A DNA stretch of 64,000 nucleotides. Source: Sunxiuqinia dokdonensis (GTDB lineage: Bacteria; Bacteroidota; Bacteroidia; Bacteroidales; Prolixibacteraceae). Position numbers and translations under genes: made by a program. The DNA lies in contig NZ_LGIA01000014.1 in the NCBI RefSeq assembly GCF_001270965.1, positions 37,835 to 101,834 of the forward strand. The letters run 5' to 3'. Shown one piece after another: positions 55,860 to 64,000 of the stretch (positions are counted from its first letter, which is position 1; every line of letters starts with the position of its first letter). Below the pieces are notes generated by a model, which was not told the DNA's origin, searched no databases, and was given only the letters and a program-made list of their open reading frames with translations.

Positions 55860-57035
55860 TATTAATAAATTAATCCTATCCTCAAAAATCTGTTGGACTC
55901 CTTTCCTCGAGTCATCTGTTCTTTTCCTTTTGTAATTTGCCTGGGCCTGTGCCAGGCAGCATTTGGGTTGGTTACTTCCTGTTCACTAAAGCAACGAAGT
56001 AAGCCAATTCATTTTGTAGTCCACGCTGGGTACGAGTAGCCAAATAGGTTGTTTCCCTTTTATTGACGAGGCGCTTTAAACCAGTTCCTATTCGCTTTGC
56101 AACTTTCTTCGTTGTAATTGGAAATAGGCTGGAGCCGCTGTTCGTCTTTCAGCTCTTATAGACCTGAAACAAATCATTAAGCAATGATGCGCACCGCTCG
56201 AAACCGGAAAGTCACATTCTTCTTTTCCGGCGTGATCAAAGGCGATAACTTGAGCCGCAAGAGCAGGATCGACTGAAAATTCATGATCGAACTGCTAGCT
56301 GACTTTTCAATAAGGTTGTATGAATACATGACTTGGGAGACCAAGCCATCAAAAAAAGACCAAAGTAGATTAAATGTTTTCAATTCAATTTGATTATTGT
56401 TAATATTAATACCTATCTACACACAAATCCCACTTCACGATAATATAAACACGCTCAAATTTCGAGTACAATAATGCTAAAAAAAACGAAAAGTAAATAA
56501 TCCACTTAACGGTATCGGCTAATTTAGAATGAATTCAAATAAGATAAATCGCTGATAGATCACATTTTATAAGGGATTCAGCGTTTTAATCTTAGAGATT
56601 GGATATCAAAATAAATTGTTGTTTTTCACGATCATCAAAATCGAAGGGATGTCAGATTGTGAGGTTTTGTTAATCAGAGGAATCTAGTCGCTTTTCAAAA
56701 GGGTTTTCGCAAAGAAAAACATGATGAATTTTAATTGTTCAGTCCGTTTGGTTAGGATATCGCTTCCCCGCCTTTTCCGAAAGATAGCTCCCACGCCTTA
56801 ATGAGTGAATTTACCTAACAAGCTTAAAATGGATCAGGCGAAGTTTGGCCAATGCCCTTTGAGCAGAAACAAGTCTCTCGTTTCTCTCTTCGCAGTTTGG
56901 CAGCCACATCTTTTGATGGTTGCTTTCGAAGGGAATTTTAGTGTGTTGATTTAGTGATATTTGCCGTAGAACATGCGGCGGCTGGCTGAATGATCTGGGG
57001 GTGTCTGGCGGTCAATAAATACTGGGGTTTAATGG
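55860..57035. other. Long gene-free stretch, AT-rich in its second half
   Basis: No convincing gene is present. A 68-codon open frame on the minus strand (56177-56383) has no recognisable features. The stretch should hold the promoter of the giant gene on the minus strand and of arm 2 on the plus strand; no clear consensus was found. TAGTCCACGCTG occurs at 56020 and again at 63236. Confidence 0.6.
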
Positions 57036-57334
57036 TTTTACGTGAAATTACCCATTGTTTTATAAGGGCTGTCGTTGGATATTTGAATAAACAAAATAAC
57101 CGGAAAAAGATGGATTTTAACCAGAATGAAAGCCGGTTTTTTTAATGTTCCATAAAGGATTGAAAACAGTTTGAGCGATCACCGACGAGTTCGAAAGTCG
57201 CATGTTTTCACGATCAATGTTCCCAGAGAAAAATGGGAGGCAAAGAGCGAAGCTGTATCATCCTTAGAACACCGAGTGAGAAGATTGTCCAATTTCCATT
57301 GGATTTGAGGGTTTGAAAAGAAAAAAATGAAATT
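57036..57334 (+). promoter_or_regulatory. Leader of polysaccharide arm 2
   Basis: Block A (57036-57065) is identical to 35909-35938, and block B (57234-57258) matches 36081-36105 at 22 of 25 positions. Between them AACCGG (57098-57103) can pair with CCGGTT (57133-57138) just before a T7 run, a possible weak attenuator. The leader ends at the NusG-like antiterminator gene, a plausible self-regulation layout. Confidence 0.8.
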
Positions 57335-57868
57335 ATGACACACATTAATTCTTCCTATAATTGGTATGCATTATATACCAGATCGAGATACGAAAAAAAA
57401 TTGCACCTGGATCTAAGCAAAAGAGGGGTTGAAAGTTATTTGCCTCTTAAAGTGGAAAAACGGAAATGGAGCGATCGGGTCAAAGTTATTGAAGAACCTT
57501 TGTTGCGCGGCTACCTTTTTGTCAAGGTAAGTAATAAAGAATATTTCGATGTATTAAATAATGCAGGAGCTGTTTCGTATGTTGCATTTGCAGGAAAGGC
57601 AGCGTCAATTCCAGAAAATCAAATTCATAGCTTGAAAACTTTCGTAAGTAACTTCAATGATCAGATCAATGTAACCCGCGAGCGAATCTCGAAAGGTACG
57701 CTTGTCAAAATTAAACGAGGATTGCTGAAGGACGTTCAGGGCGAAATCGTCGAGATTCGGGGAAAGAACCGAATTGTTCTGCGCTTTGAAAGCTTGGGGT
57801 ACTGCATTCATAGCGAAATTGCCATTGACGATGTTGAATGCCTGGAATCGGACAGCGTTCTGGATTAA
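57335..57868 (+). CDS. NusG-like transcription antiterminator (UpxY/RfaH-type)
   Basis: The 177-residue protein has the NGN domain (about 8-110: NWYALYTRSRYEKKLHLDLS, YLPLKVEKRKWSDRVKV, LLRGYLFVKV) and a C-terminal KOW domain (about 120-165: KGTLVKIKRGLLKDVQGEIV). Bacteroides UpxY proteins of this type let RNA polymerase read through long capsule operons after loading at their leaders. The duplicated leader before arm 1 and arm 2 suggests that it acts on both. The gene is 224 bp upstream of rfbF; no terminator is evident in that gap. Confidence 0.92.
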   Translation: MTHINSSYNWYALYTRSRYEKKLHLDLSKRGVESYLPLKVEKRKWSDRVKVIEEPLLRGYLFVKVSNKEYFDVLNNAGAVSYVAFAGKAASIPENQIHSLKTFVSNFNDQINVTRERISKGTLVKIKRGLLKDVQGEIVEIRGKNRIVLRFESLGYCIHSEIAIDDVECLESDSVLD

Positions 57869-58092
57869 AGCACGGTTTAATACCCTACTGACCTTGTCAT
57901 TCCAATTATTTCCATTCGGCAAAAGACAGAGAAACGTTTGTTGCGAATAGCCAATCATTTATCTGAAAAACCGTCTTAATACTATTTCAAAAATAAAATT
58001 GATTTCTCCAGTCTGATTCAAACCCATTGCCACCCCGAAAATACTCAGGACAAGCAATTTCTAAAAAATAAAATCCCAAAATTTGTTGATAG

Positions 58093-58878
58093 ATGAAAGT
58101 TTTGATATTAGCGGGAGGTCTTGGAACGAGGCTTTCTGAAGAAACGACGATTAAACCCAAGCCAATGGTCGAAATTGGAGATCGACCAATTATTTGGCAT
58201 ATCATGAAAACCTACTCCCACTACGGACACAATGAGTTTATCATTTTGTGCGGATACAAAGGGTACGTAATCAAGGAGTTCTTTGCAAACTACGTGCGTT
58301 ATCGCTCTGATTTGACAATTGATTTGGTTGGCAATACAACAACCTATCACAAAAATCACTCAGAACCTTGGAAAATAACGCTCATTGACACAGGGCAGGA
58401 CACTTTAACCGGGGGACGAATTAAGCGGGTAAAGGATTATTTGGGCGATGAACCATTTCTCCTCACCTATGGCGATGGTGTTTCAAATGTCAACATCAAT
58501 GAGTTAATTGAATTCCATAAACAGCAGAATGCCTATGTCACGCTTTCTGCAATCAGGCCACCTGGCCGTTTCGGCGCATTTAGCCTATCCGACGAATCAG
58601 ACAAGATTACTTCATTCAAAGAAAAGCCAGAAGGTAATGGCAGCGACACAGCCTGGATCAATGGTGGTTTTTTCGTTGTCGAACCACAAGCGCTTGATTT
58701 CATCGAGGGGGATCACACGATCTGGGAAAGAGATCCGCTTGAGAACATTGCCCAACAAGGCAAACTGGCTGCCTACAAACATCAAGGGTTTTGGCACCCA
58801 ATGGATTCGCTGAACGACAAGCATAAGCTTGAAGAGCTTTGGGCAACTGGGAAAGCCCCATGGAAAATATGGGAATAA
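58093..58878 (+). CDS. rfbF: Glucose-1-phosphate cytidylyltransferase
   Basis: The 261-residue protein has the nucleotidyltransferase signature ILAGGLGTRLSEETTIKPKP and MVEIGDRPIIWHIMKTYSHY, then FIILCGYKGYVIKEFFANY, all typical of RfbF. It makes CDP-glucose from CTP and glucose-1-phosphate. The usual next step (RfbG, CDP-glucose 4,6-dehydratase) is not recognised among the following genes. It is full length and begins a four-gene run. Confidence 0.95.
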   Translation: MKVLILAGGLGTRLSEETTIKPKPMVEIGDRPIIWHIMKTYSHYGHNEFIILCGYKGYVIKEFFANYVRYRSDLTIDLVGNTTTYHKNHSEPWKITLIDTGQDTLTGGRIKRVKDYLGDEPFLLTYGDGVSNVNINELIEFHKQQNAYVTLSAIRPPGRFGAFSLSDESDKITSFKEKPEGNGSDTAWINGGFFVVEPQALDFIEGDHTIWERDPLENIAQQGKLAAYKHQGFWHPMDSLNDKHKLEELWATGKAPWKIWE

Positions 58879-58916
58879 ATCGTTTTGGAACAGAATATTA
58901 TTAAAGACATAGAGCA

Positions 58917-59963
58917 ATGAAAATATTGATTATTGGAAATATGGGCTATGTTGGCCCTGGCGTAATCGCACAATTAAGATCAACCTATCCCGATGCGGAG
59001 TTAATCGGCTTTGACATCGGCTATTTTGCAAACCAGCTTACCGGCACCGAGTTTATTCCTGAAGTGAAACTGAACAAACAAATCTTCGGAGATGTCCGCC
59101 ACTTTCCCGCAGAACTGTTGCAGGGTGTGGATGCCGTTGTTTATCTGGCAGCAATTTCAAATGATCCGATGGGTGCCAAGTATGAAGAAGTGACGCTTGA
59201 AGTCAACTACCGGTCGTGTGTTCGAATTGCAGGACAGGCGAGGGAAGCCGGTGTGAAATCGTTTGTTTTTGCATCAAGTTGTAGCATGTATGGTTCAGCC
59301 AATGGAGATGCTAAAACAGAGCATGACAGCCTGAATCCGCTAACAGCTTACGCACGATCAAAGGTTTTTGCAGAAAAGGAGCTGGAGCCGCTGGCTACCA
59401 ATGACTTCACAGTTACCTGCCTGCGCTTTGCCACCGCTTGCGGAATGAGCAACCGATTAAGATTGGATCTGGTGCTCAACGATTTTGTGGCCGGAGCCGT
59501 CGTAGCAAAGGAAATTAACATTTTAAGCGACGGAACCCCTTGGCGCCCTTTGATCAACGTATTGGATATGGCCCGGGCGATTGAGTGGGCCATTGGTCGC
59601 GACCAAGCCAATGGAGGAAAATTTCTGGCTGTCAATACGGGCAGCAACCAGTGGAACTACCAAGTAAAAGAATTGGCTGAAGCTGTGGGTGAAATTGTTC
59701 CCGGATGTCAGGTTACGGTCAATGAGGATGCCCCACCCGACAAGCGATCTTATAAGGTCAACTTTGATCTTTTTGAAAAACTGGCTCCAAATCACCAACC
59801 CATTTATGACTTAAAGACAAGCATCGAAGAGATCTACAAGTCTTTGTCGGAAATTGGATTGAAAGACCCAAAGTTCAGAGAATCAAAATACATGCGTTTA
59901 AAGGTATTGGCCGGCTTGCAAGAGAATGGACATTTAGACGACAATTTATCATGGAACTGGTAA
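58917..59963 (+). CDS. NAD-dependent epimerase/dehydratase (extended SDR)
   Basis: The 348-residue protein has the Rossmann motif IIGNMGYVGPGVIAQL (G-x-x-G-x-x-G), the active-site Ser in SSCSMYGS and Y-x-x-x-K in AYARSKVFAEKELE. RPLINVLDMARAIEWAI is typical of nucleotide-sugar SDRs. It acts on a nucleotide-linked sugar, presumably CDP-linked given its place 38 bp after rfbF. It does not look like a canonical RfbG. Product unknown. Confidence 0.92.
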   Translation: MKILIIGNMGYVGPGVIAQLRSTYPDAELIGFDIGYFANQLTGTEFIPEVKLNKQIFGDVRHFPAELLQGVDAVVYLAAISNDPMGAKYEEVTLEVNYRSCVRIAGQAREAGVKSFVFASSCSMYGSANGDAKTEHDSLNPLTAYARSKVFAEKELEPLATNDFTVTCLRFATACGMSNRLRLDLVLNDFVAGAVVAKEINILSDGTPWRPLINVLDMARAIEWAIGRDQANGGKFLAVNTGSNQWNYQVKELAEAVGEIVPGCQVTVNEDAPPDKRSYKVNFDLFEKLAPNHQPIYDLKTSIEEIYKSLSEIGLKDPKFRESKYMRLKVLAGLQENGHLDDNLSWNW

Positions 59964-59973
59964 TTCAACAGAT

Positions 59974-60516
59974 ATGAAATTCAACGAAACAGAATTAAAA
60001 GGAGCCTTCGTTCTGGAAATTAACCAGCTGACTGACGAAAGAGGTTTTTTTGGACGATCCTGGTGTAAACGCGAAATGGAAGAGCATGGCCTGAACGGCA
60101 ATGTTGTCCAGGCCAATACATCTTTCAGCAAAACAAAAGGAACCCTTCGTGGTATGCATTATCAAAAACATCCGCACGAAGAAACCAAATTGATACGCTG
60201 CACAAAAGGCGCCATTTATGATGTGATTGTAGATTTGCGCAAGGACTCGCCTACCTACCTCAAGTGGTTTGGGATTGAGCTGAGTGAAAACAATTACAAA
60301 ATGCTTTATGTGCCGGAGAAATTTGCCCACGGTTTTATATCCCTGACGGACGATGCGGAAGTGACCTACCTGGTTACCGAATATTATACCCCAGGCGCTG
60401 AAGCCGGCTTGCGATTCAACGATCCGAAATTGAAGATCGACTGGCCGCTGGATGTAACTGTAATTTCAGAAAAAGACAGGCAGCATCCGGATTTTGATGA
60501 ATCCGTATTACCATAA
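59974..60516 (+). CDS. RfbC-like nucleotide-sugar 3,5-epimerase (cupin)
   Basis: The 180-residue protein has the RmlC signatures LTDERGFFGRSWCKREMEEH, GTLRGMHYQKHPHEETKLIR (catalytic His), YDVIVDLRKDSPTYLKW, and VPEKFAHGFISLTDDAEVTY. Full length for the dTDP-4-keto-6-deoxy-sugar 3,5-epimerase family. Since no dTDP-glucose enzymes (RmlA/B/D) are nearby, the substrate is probably the CDP-sugar of this cluster. It is 10 bp after the SDR and 12 bp before the next gene. Confidence 0.92.
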   Translation: MKFNETELKGAFVLEINQLTDERGFFGRSWCKREMEEHGLNGNVVQANTSFSKTKGTLRGMHYQKHPHEETKLIRCTKGAIYDVIVDLRKDSPTYLKWFGIELSENNYKMLYVPEKFAHGFISLTDDAEVTYLVTEYYTPGAEAGLRFNDPKLKIDWPLDVTVISEKDRQHPDFDESVLP

Positions 60517-60528
60517 AAACCAAACATC

Positions 60529-61860
60529 ATGATCATTGTAGATAAAGCCCTCCAAAAAAGACACGAAGATAAAAACCCAATCCGCGTAGGAATGATTGGC
60601 GCCGGATTTATGGGTCGTGGAATAGCTATTCAAATTGTGAAGTCAGTTCCCGGAATGGAGTTGGTAGCTATTTCAAACCGAACAATTGCAAAAGCAATCA
60701 AAGCATACGAAGAATCAGGAATTGACGATGCAAGGATTGTTGAGAAATTGTCTGATTTAGAAGACAACATTAGACATGGCAAGGTGAGTGTGACGGAACA
60801 ACCGGAGCTAATTTGCCAGGCAGATGGTATTGACGCCGTGATTGAAGTTACGGGAACCATCGAACTCAGTGCTCAACTAATCTTAAAAGCGTTTGAGCAC
60901 AAAAAGCATGTGATCATGATGAATGCTGAGGTTGATGGAACCATTGGCCCCATTCTGAAAAAATATGCAGATGAGGCCGGAGTTGTTCTGACCTTTGCGG
61001 ATGGCGACCAACCTGGCGTTGAAATGAACCTGTATCGTTTTGTAAAATCCATTGGTGTTAAGCCTGTTCTGTGTGGAAATATCAAAGGTCTTCATGATCC
61101 TTATCGGAATCCGACAACGCAAGAAGGTTTTGCCAAGAAATGGGGACAAAATCCTTCGATGGTTACTTCTTTTGCCGATGGAACCAAGATTTCATTTGAG
61201 CAAGCCATTGTAGCCAACGGAACCGGCATGCGGGTTGGCAAGCGCGGCATGTATGGCCCAACCGTCCCTTCCGGAGCTCCACTTCATGAGGTGGTTCACC
61301 AGCTTTATCCGCTGGATCGTTTGCTGGAAGGCCCTGGAATTGTTGACTATGTGGTCGGAGCCCAGCCGGGTCCTGGTGTATTTGTGCTGGGAACTCACGA
61401 TGATCCGCTGCAACAGCACTACCTGAATTTATATAAGCTCGGAGAAGGACCGCTGTATTTGTTTTATACACCTTACCATCTTTGTCATTTCGAGGTGCCA
61501 TTAACCGTTGCACGAGCGGTTTTATTTGGCGATGCTACCCTGGCACCCGCCCGCGGACCACTGGTGGAAGTTGTGACAACTGCGAAAATTGATCTAAAAG
61601 CTAACACACAACTCGACGGTTTGGGCGAGTACATGACTTATGGTTTATGTGAGAATTACGACACAGCCAGAAAAGAAAATCTGCTGCCAATTGGAGTAGC
61701 CAATGGCTGCCGGTTGAAAAACGACATCCCCAAAGACCAGGTGATCACTTACGACGACGTGGAACTTCCTCAAGGCAGATTATGCGACCAGCTAAGAATG
61801 GAACAACTCAAAACATTTAATCCTGAGTTGATTACCAAAACTGCGATACAGTTTATTTAG
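60529..61860 (+). CDS. Predicted NAD(P)-dependent oxidoreductase with C-terminal SAF domain (COG4091 type)
   Basis: The 443-residue protein has an N-terminal Rossmann domain (VGMIGAGFMGRGIAIQIVKS), a homoserine-dehydrogenase-like middle (GIDAVIEVTGTIELSAQLIL, HVIMMNAEVDGTIGPILKKY) and a C-terminal SAF-like domain (about 375-440: LPIGVANGCRLKNDIPKDQV, ITYDDVELPQG). The family is called predicted homoserine dehydrogenase with SAF domain; its true reaction is unsettled, and members occur in sugar-nucleotide clusters. It may reduce or rearrange a branched or keto-sugar here. It closes the four-gene run. Confidence 0.85.
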   Translation: MIIVDKALQKRHEDKNPIRVGMIGAGFMGRGIAIQIVKSVPGMELVAISNRTIAKAIKAYEESGIDDARIVEKLSDLEDNIRHGKVSVTEQPELICQADGIDAVIEVTGTIELSAQLILKAFEHKKHVIMMNAEVDGTIGPILKKYADEAGVVLTFADGDQPGVEMNLYRFVKSIGVKPVLCGNIKGLHDPYRNPTTQEGFAKKWGQNPSMVTSFADGTKISFEQAIVANGTGMRVGKRGMYGPTVPSGAPLHEVVHQLYPLDRLLEGPGIVDYVVGAQPGPGVFVLGTHDDPLQQHYLNLYKLGEGPLYLFYTPYHLCHFEVPLTVARAVLFGDATLAPARGPLVEVVTTAKIDLKANTQLDGLGEYMTYGLCENYDTARKENLLPIGVANGCRLKNDIPKDQVITYDDVELPQGRLCDQLRMEQLKTFNPELITKTAIQFI

Positions 61861-62074
61861 CTGCAGATTCGTTTTGCAGTATTCCGCATCGATATTCATT
61901 TTAAGGGAAAAAATAGAAGGTATCCAAGTTGCAATCCACGACTGCACCGGATGCAAAGAAGCATTTCAGGATAAGAGCTTCAGTCAGAATAGACGAAAAA
62001 AGAAAAATAAAGAACTGGTCAGTGGTGCACCGCCAGACCATTGATGAATTATTTATTTGTAAAAAGAGAGAAAT

Positions 62075-63232
62075 ATGTCAAAAGTTGCATTAATAACTGG
62101 AGTTACCGGACAGGACGGAGCGTACCTGTCGGAATACCTGCTAAAAAAGGGTTACATCGTTCACGGGATTAAGCGTCGCTCATCCATGTTTAATACCGAT
62201 CGTATTGACCATTTGTACCAGGACCCACATACGACCAATCGCAATTTTATTTTGCATTATGGCGATTTAACTGACAGTTTGAACCTGACTCGGATTATCC
62301 AGGAGGTTCAGCCCGATGAAATCTACAACCTGGCAGCCATGAGCCATGTCAAGGTGAGTTTTGATACCCCTGAATATACAGCCAACGCTGATGGTATAGG
62401 AACGCTGAGAATTCTTGAAGCCGTGCGCTTACTAGGATTAAAGAAGACGAGAATTTACCAGGCATCGACCTCCGAGTTGTACGGAATGGTGCAGGAAATT
62501 CCTCAAACAGAGCGGACTCCTTTTTATCCGCGCAGTCCTTATGCTGTAGCCAAAATGTACGCCTACTGGATTACGGTAAATTATCGCGAAGCTTATGGCA
62601 TGCATGCCAGCAACGGCATCTTGTTCAACCACGAATCACCCATTCGCGGCGAAACATTTGTCACCCGGAAAGTGACCCGGGCAGTTTCCAGAATCGCTTT
62701 GGGTATGCTTGATAAAGTTTACCTTGGTAATTTAAGCTCGAAACGCGATTGGGGCCATGCCAAAGACTATGTGCGGGCCATGTACCTGATCCTGCAGCAA
62801 GATAAACCCGACGATTATGTGATTGCAACCGGAATCACAACATCGATTCGCGACTTTATTACGATGGCTTGCGAAGAAGTTGGTTTGGAAGTTGCTTTCA
62901 AAGGGCAGGGTGTCGACGAAGTTGGCTACCTGGTGGGAGTTGATGAAATGAGATTCCGTGAGCGAGTAGGCGACGAATACCTGGAAGATCTGCGGATGCG
63001 AATTTTGTCGAACGACAATGAGATTGTCAAAATTGATCCCATGTACTTCAGGCCAACCGAGGTTGATCTGTTGATTGGTGATCCAGCTAAATCGCAGCAA
63101 GTTCTGGGATGGAAACCAAAGTATGACTTGCAGGGATTGGTTGCCGACATGATGGCTTCCGATGTCAAACTCTTCCAGAAAGAATCGTACCTCCGAAACG
63201 GAGGATATCGTATTTTGAATTTCTTCGAATAA
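62075..63232 (+). CDS. gmd: GDP-mannose 4,6-dehydratase
   Basis: The 385-residue protein is a full-length Gmd: [60 protein letters not shown] with the active-site Thr/Glu, and [10 protein letters not shown] (Y-x-x-x-K). It converts GDP-mannose to GDP-4-keto-6-deoxymannose, the precursor of GDP-L-fucose. The partial fcl gene follows after 211 bp. The 214-bp gap before it holds no gene. Confidence 0.97.
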   Translation: MSKVALITGVTGQDGAYLSEYLLKKGYIVHGIKRRSSMFNTDRIDHLYQDPHTTNRNFILHYGDLTDSLNLTRIIQEVQPDEIYNLAAMSHVKVSFDTPEYTANADGIGTLRILEAVRLLGLKKTRIYQASTSELYGMVQEIPQTERTPFYPRSPYAVAKMYAYWITVNYREAYGMHASNGILFNHESPIRGETFVTRKVTRAVSRIALGMLDKVYLGNLSSKRDWGHAKDYVRAMYLILQQDKPDDYVIATGITTSIRDFITMACEEVGLEVAFKGQGVDEVGYLVGVDEMRFRERVGDEYLEDLRMRILSNDNEIVKIDPMYFRPTEVDLLIGDPAKSQQVLGWKPKYDLQGLVADMMASDVKLFQKESYLRNGGYRILNFFE

Positions 63233-63443
63233 AGATAGTCCACGCTGAGTAAAAAAGCTGAAAGTATGAGCTGTACCTGCAGAGGCAGGTGCAGGCTTAT
63301 CTTTCGGCGTTTTAAAGACTTGACAATCGAAACGATCGGCAAGTGAAGTGTGGAAAAAACCAGATAAAACAATCCGAAGCATCAAGCCATCAAATGCTTG
63401 GAAAATTACATGCAGGATTGTGCCCTAATAATGAGCTTGAGAG

Positions 63444-64000
63444 ATGGACAAAAACAGTAAAATATATATTGCCGGACATCGTGGTCTGGTCGGGTCAGCC
63501 CTTCTGAAAAAACTAAAGGAAAAAGGATATCAAAATTTTGTGCTGCGAACCCATTCCGAATTGGATTTGACCAACCAGCAAGCGGTCGCAAATTTCTTTA
63601 CAAGCGAAAAACCAGACTATGTTTTTCTGGCGGCGGCAAAAGTGGGCGGCATCATGGCGAACAACACCTATCGCGGAGAATTCATTTATGATAATTTAAT
63701 GATTCAGAACAATGTGATTCATCAGGCTTGGTTGACTGGAGTGAAAAAACTTCTTTTTCTTGGAAGCACGTGTATTTACCCACGTGAAGCTCCCCAGCCC
63801 ATGTCGGAAGATAGCCTGTTGAGCTCAGCCCTGGAATACACCAACGAACCTTACGCCATTGCCAAAATTGCCGGCATTAAACTGTGTGAAAGTTACAATA
63901 TTCAATACGGGACGAACTTTATTTCGGTGATGCCCACCAACCTGTATGGTCCGAATGACAACTTTGATTTGGCGAACTCTCATGTGCTGCCTGCCTTAAT
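63444..64000 (+). CDS. fcl: GDP-L-fucose synthase, partial (C-terminus beyond window)
   Basis: The frame is open from [20 protein letters not shown] for 185 codons to the window end. It has the Rossmann motif [35 protein letters not shown], the active-site GSTCIYP and Y-A-I-A-K. These are GDP-fucose synthase (GER1/WcaG) signatures. It reduces and epimerises the Gmd product to GDP-L-fucose, so the polysaccharide probably contains fucose. Confidence 0.96.
   Translation, partial: MDKNSKIYIAGHRGLVGSALLKKLKEKGYQNFVLRTHSELDLTNQQAVANFFTSEKPDYVFLAAAKVGGIMANNTYRGEFIYDNLMIQNNVIHQAWLTGVKKLLFLGSTCIYPREAPQPMSEDSLLSSALEYTNEPYAIAKIAGIKLCESYNIQYGTNFISVMPTNLYGPNDNFDLANSHVLPAL

Noticed and set aside
61861..62074. 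Open frame with a C-T-G-C motif before gmd
   Set aside because: No start codon in the frame and no family match; at most a remnant.

Overview
The window comes from the chromosome of a Bacteroidota, most likely a marine or sediment member of the Marinilabiliales/Prolixibacteraceae type; that rank is inferred. Supporting signs are a FecR-type anti-sigma factor paired with an ECF sigma factor, STN and carboxypeptidase-regulatory domains, a type IX secretion (T9SS) C-terminal sorting domain, GH76/GH92 mannan enzymes, a three-gene succinate dehydrogenase/fumarate reductase of the Bacteroidetes type, a UpxY/NusG-like antiterminator, and a TTTG-N20-TAnnTTTG promoter before sdhC.

Layout. 1-6438 (minus): one operon of ECF sigma factor, FecR, an STN/two-lobed aspartic protease/PDZ protein, an STN/carboxypeptidase-regulatory protein and a large MG2-type protein cut by the window edge. 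6685-7345: small outer-membrane protein, tRNA-Leu(CAA), terminator. 7588-12333: GH76, GH92 and an endonuclease/exonuclease/phosphatase-fold enzyme, a compact mannan or N-glycan degradation set. 12442-12650: 21-bp tandem repeat array before an unknown gene, then a lone receiver-domain protein. 13996-16064: dCMP deaminase and S41 protease. 16106-19555: a second ECF sigma/anti-sigma pair with two related beta-barrel proteins and two matching ECF-type promoters. 19643-25919: housekeeping metabolism (pepE, AspT-like transporter, HAD phosphatase, DUF2797, branched-chain aminotransferase, aldo/keto reductase). 26172-28052: two unrecognised genes around a hairpin and a second, unrelated 21-bp array. 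28164-31982: tRNA-Arg(CCT) and sdhCAB. 32055-35586 (minus): Gfo/Idh/MocA oxidoreductase and a GT39-type membrane glycosyltransferase.

35909-64000 is an exopolysaccharide/O-antigen region in two plus-strand arms. Arm 1 (36250-49029) holds two flippases, a pyruvyltransferase-like enzyme, six glycosyltransferases, a hexapeptide acyltransferase, a Wzy-like polymerase, a WecG/TagA transferase and a small barrel protein. Arm 2 (57335 to the window end) holds a NusG-like antiterminator followed by sugar-nucleotide genes (rfbF, an SDR, an rfbC-like epimerase, a COG4091-type oxidoreductase, gmd and partial fcl). Between them on the minus strand lies a 2,078-residue secreted beta-helix/LamG/cadherin protein with a T9SS signal.

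The most notable observation is that the leaders of both arms share an identical 30-bp block and a second, near-identical 25-bp block. This suggests that the antiterminator encoded in arm 2 controls both arms. Other points of interest are the STN-aspartic protease-PDZ protein under an ECF/FecR pair, the paired ECF promoters around the second sigma locus, the two 21-bp arrays, and a CDP-glucose synthase without the usual 4,6-dehydratase next to it.
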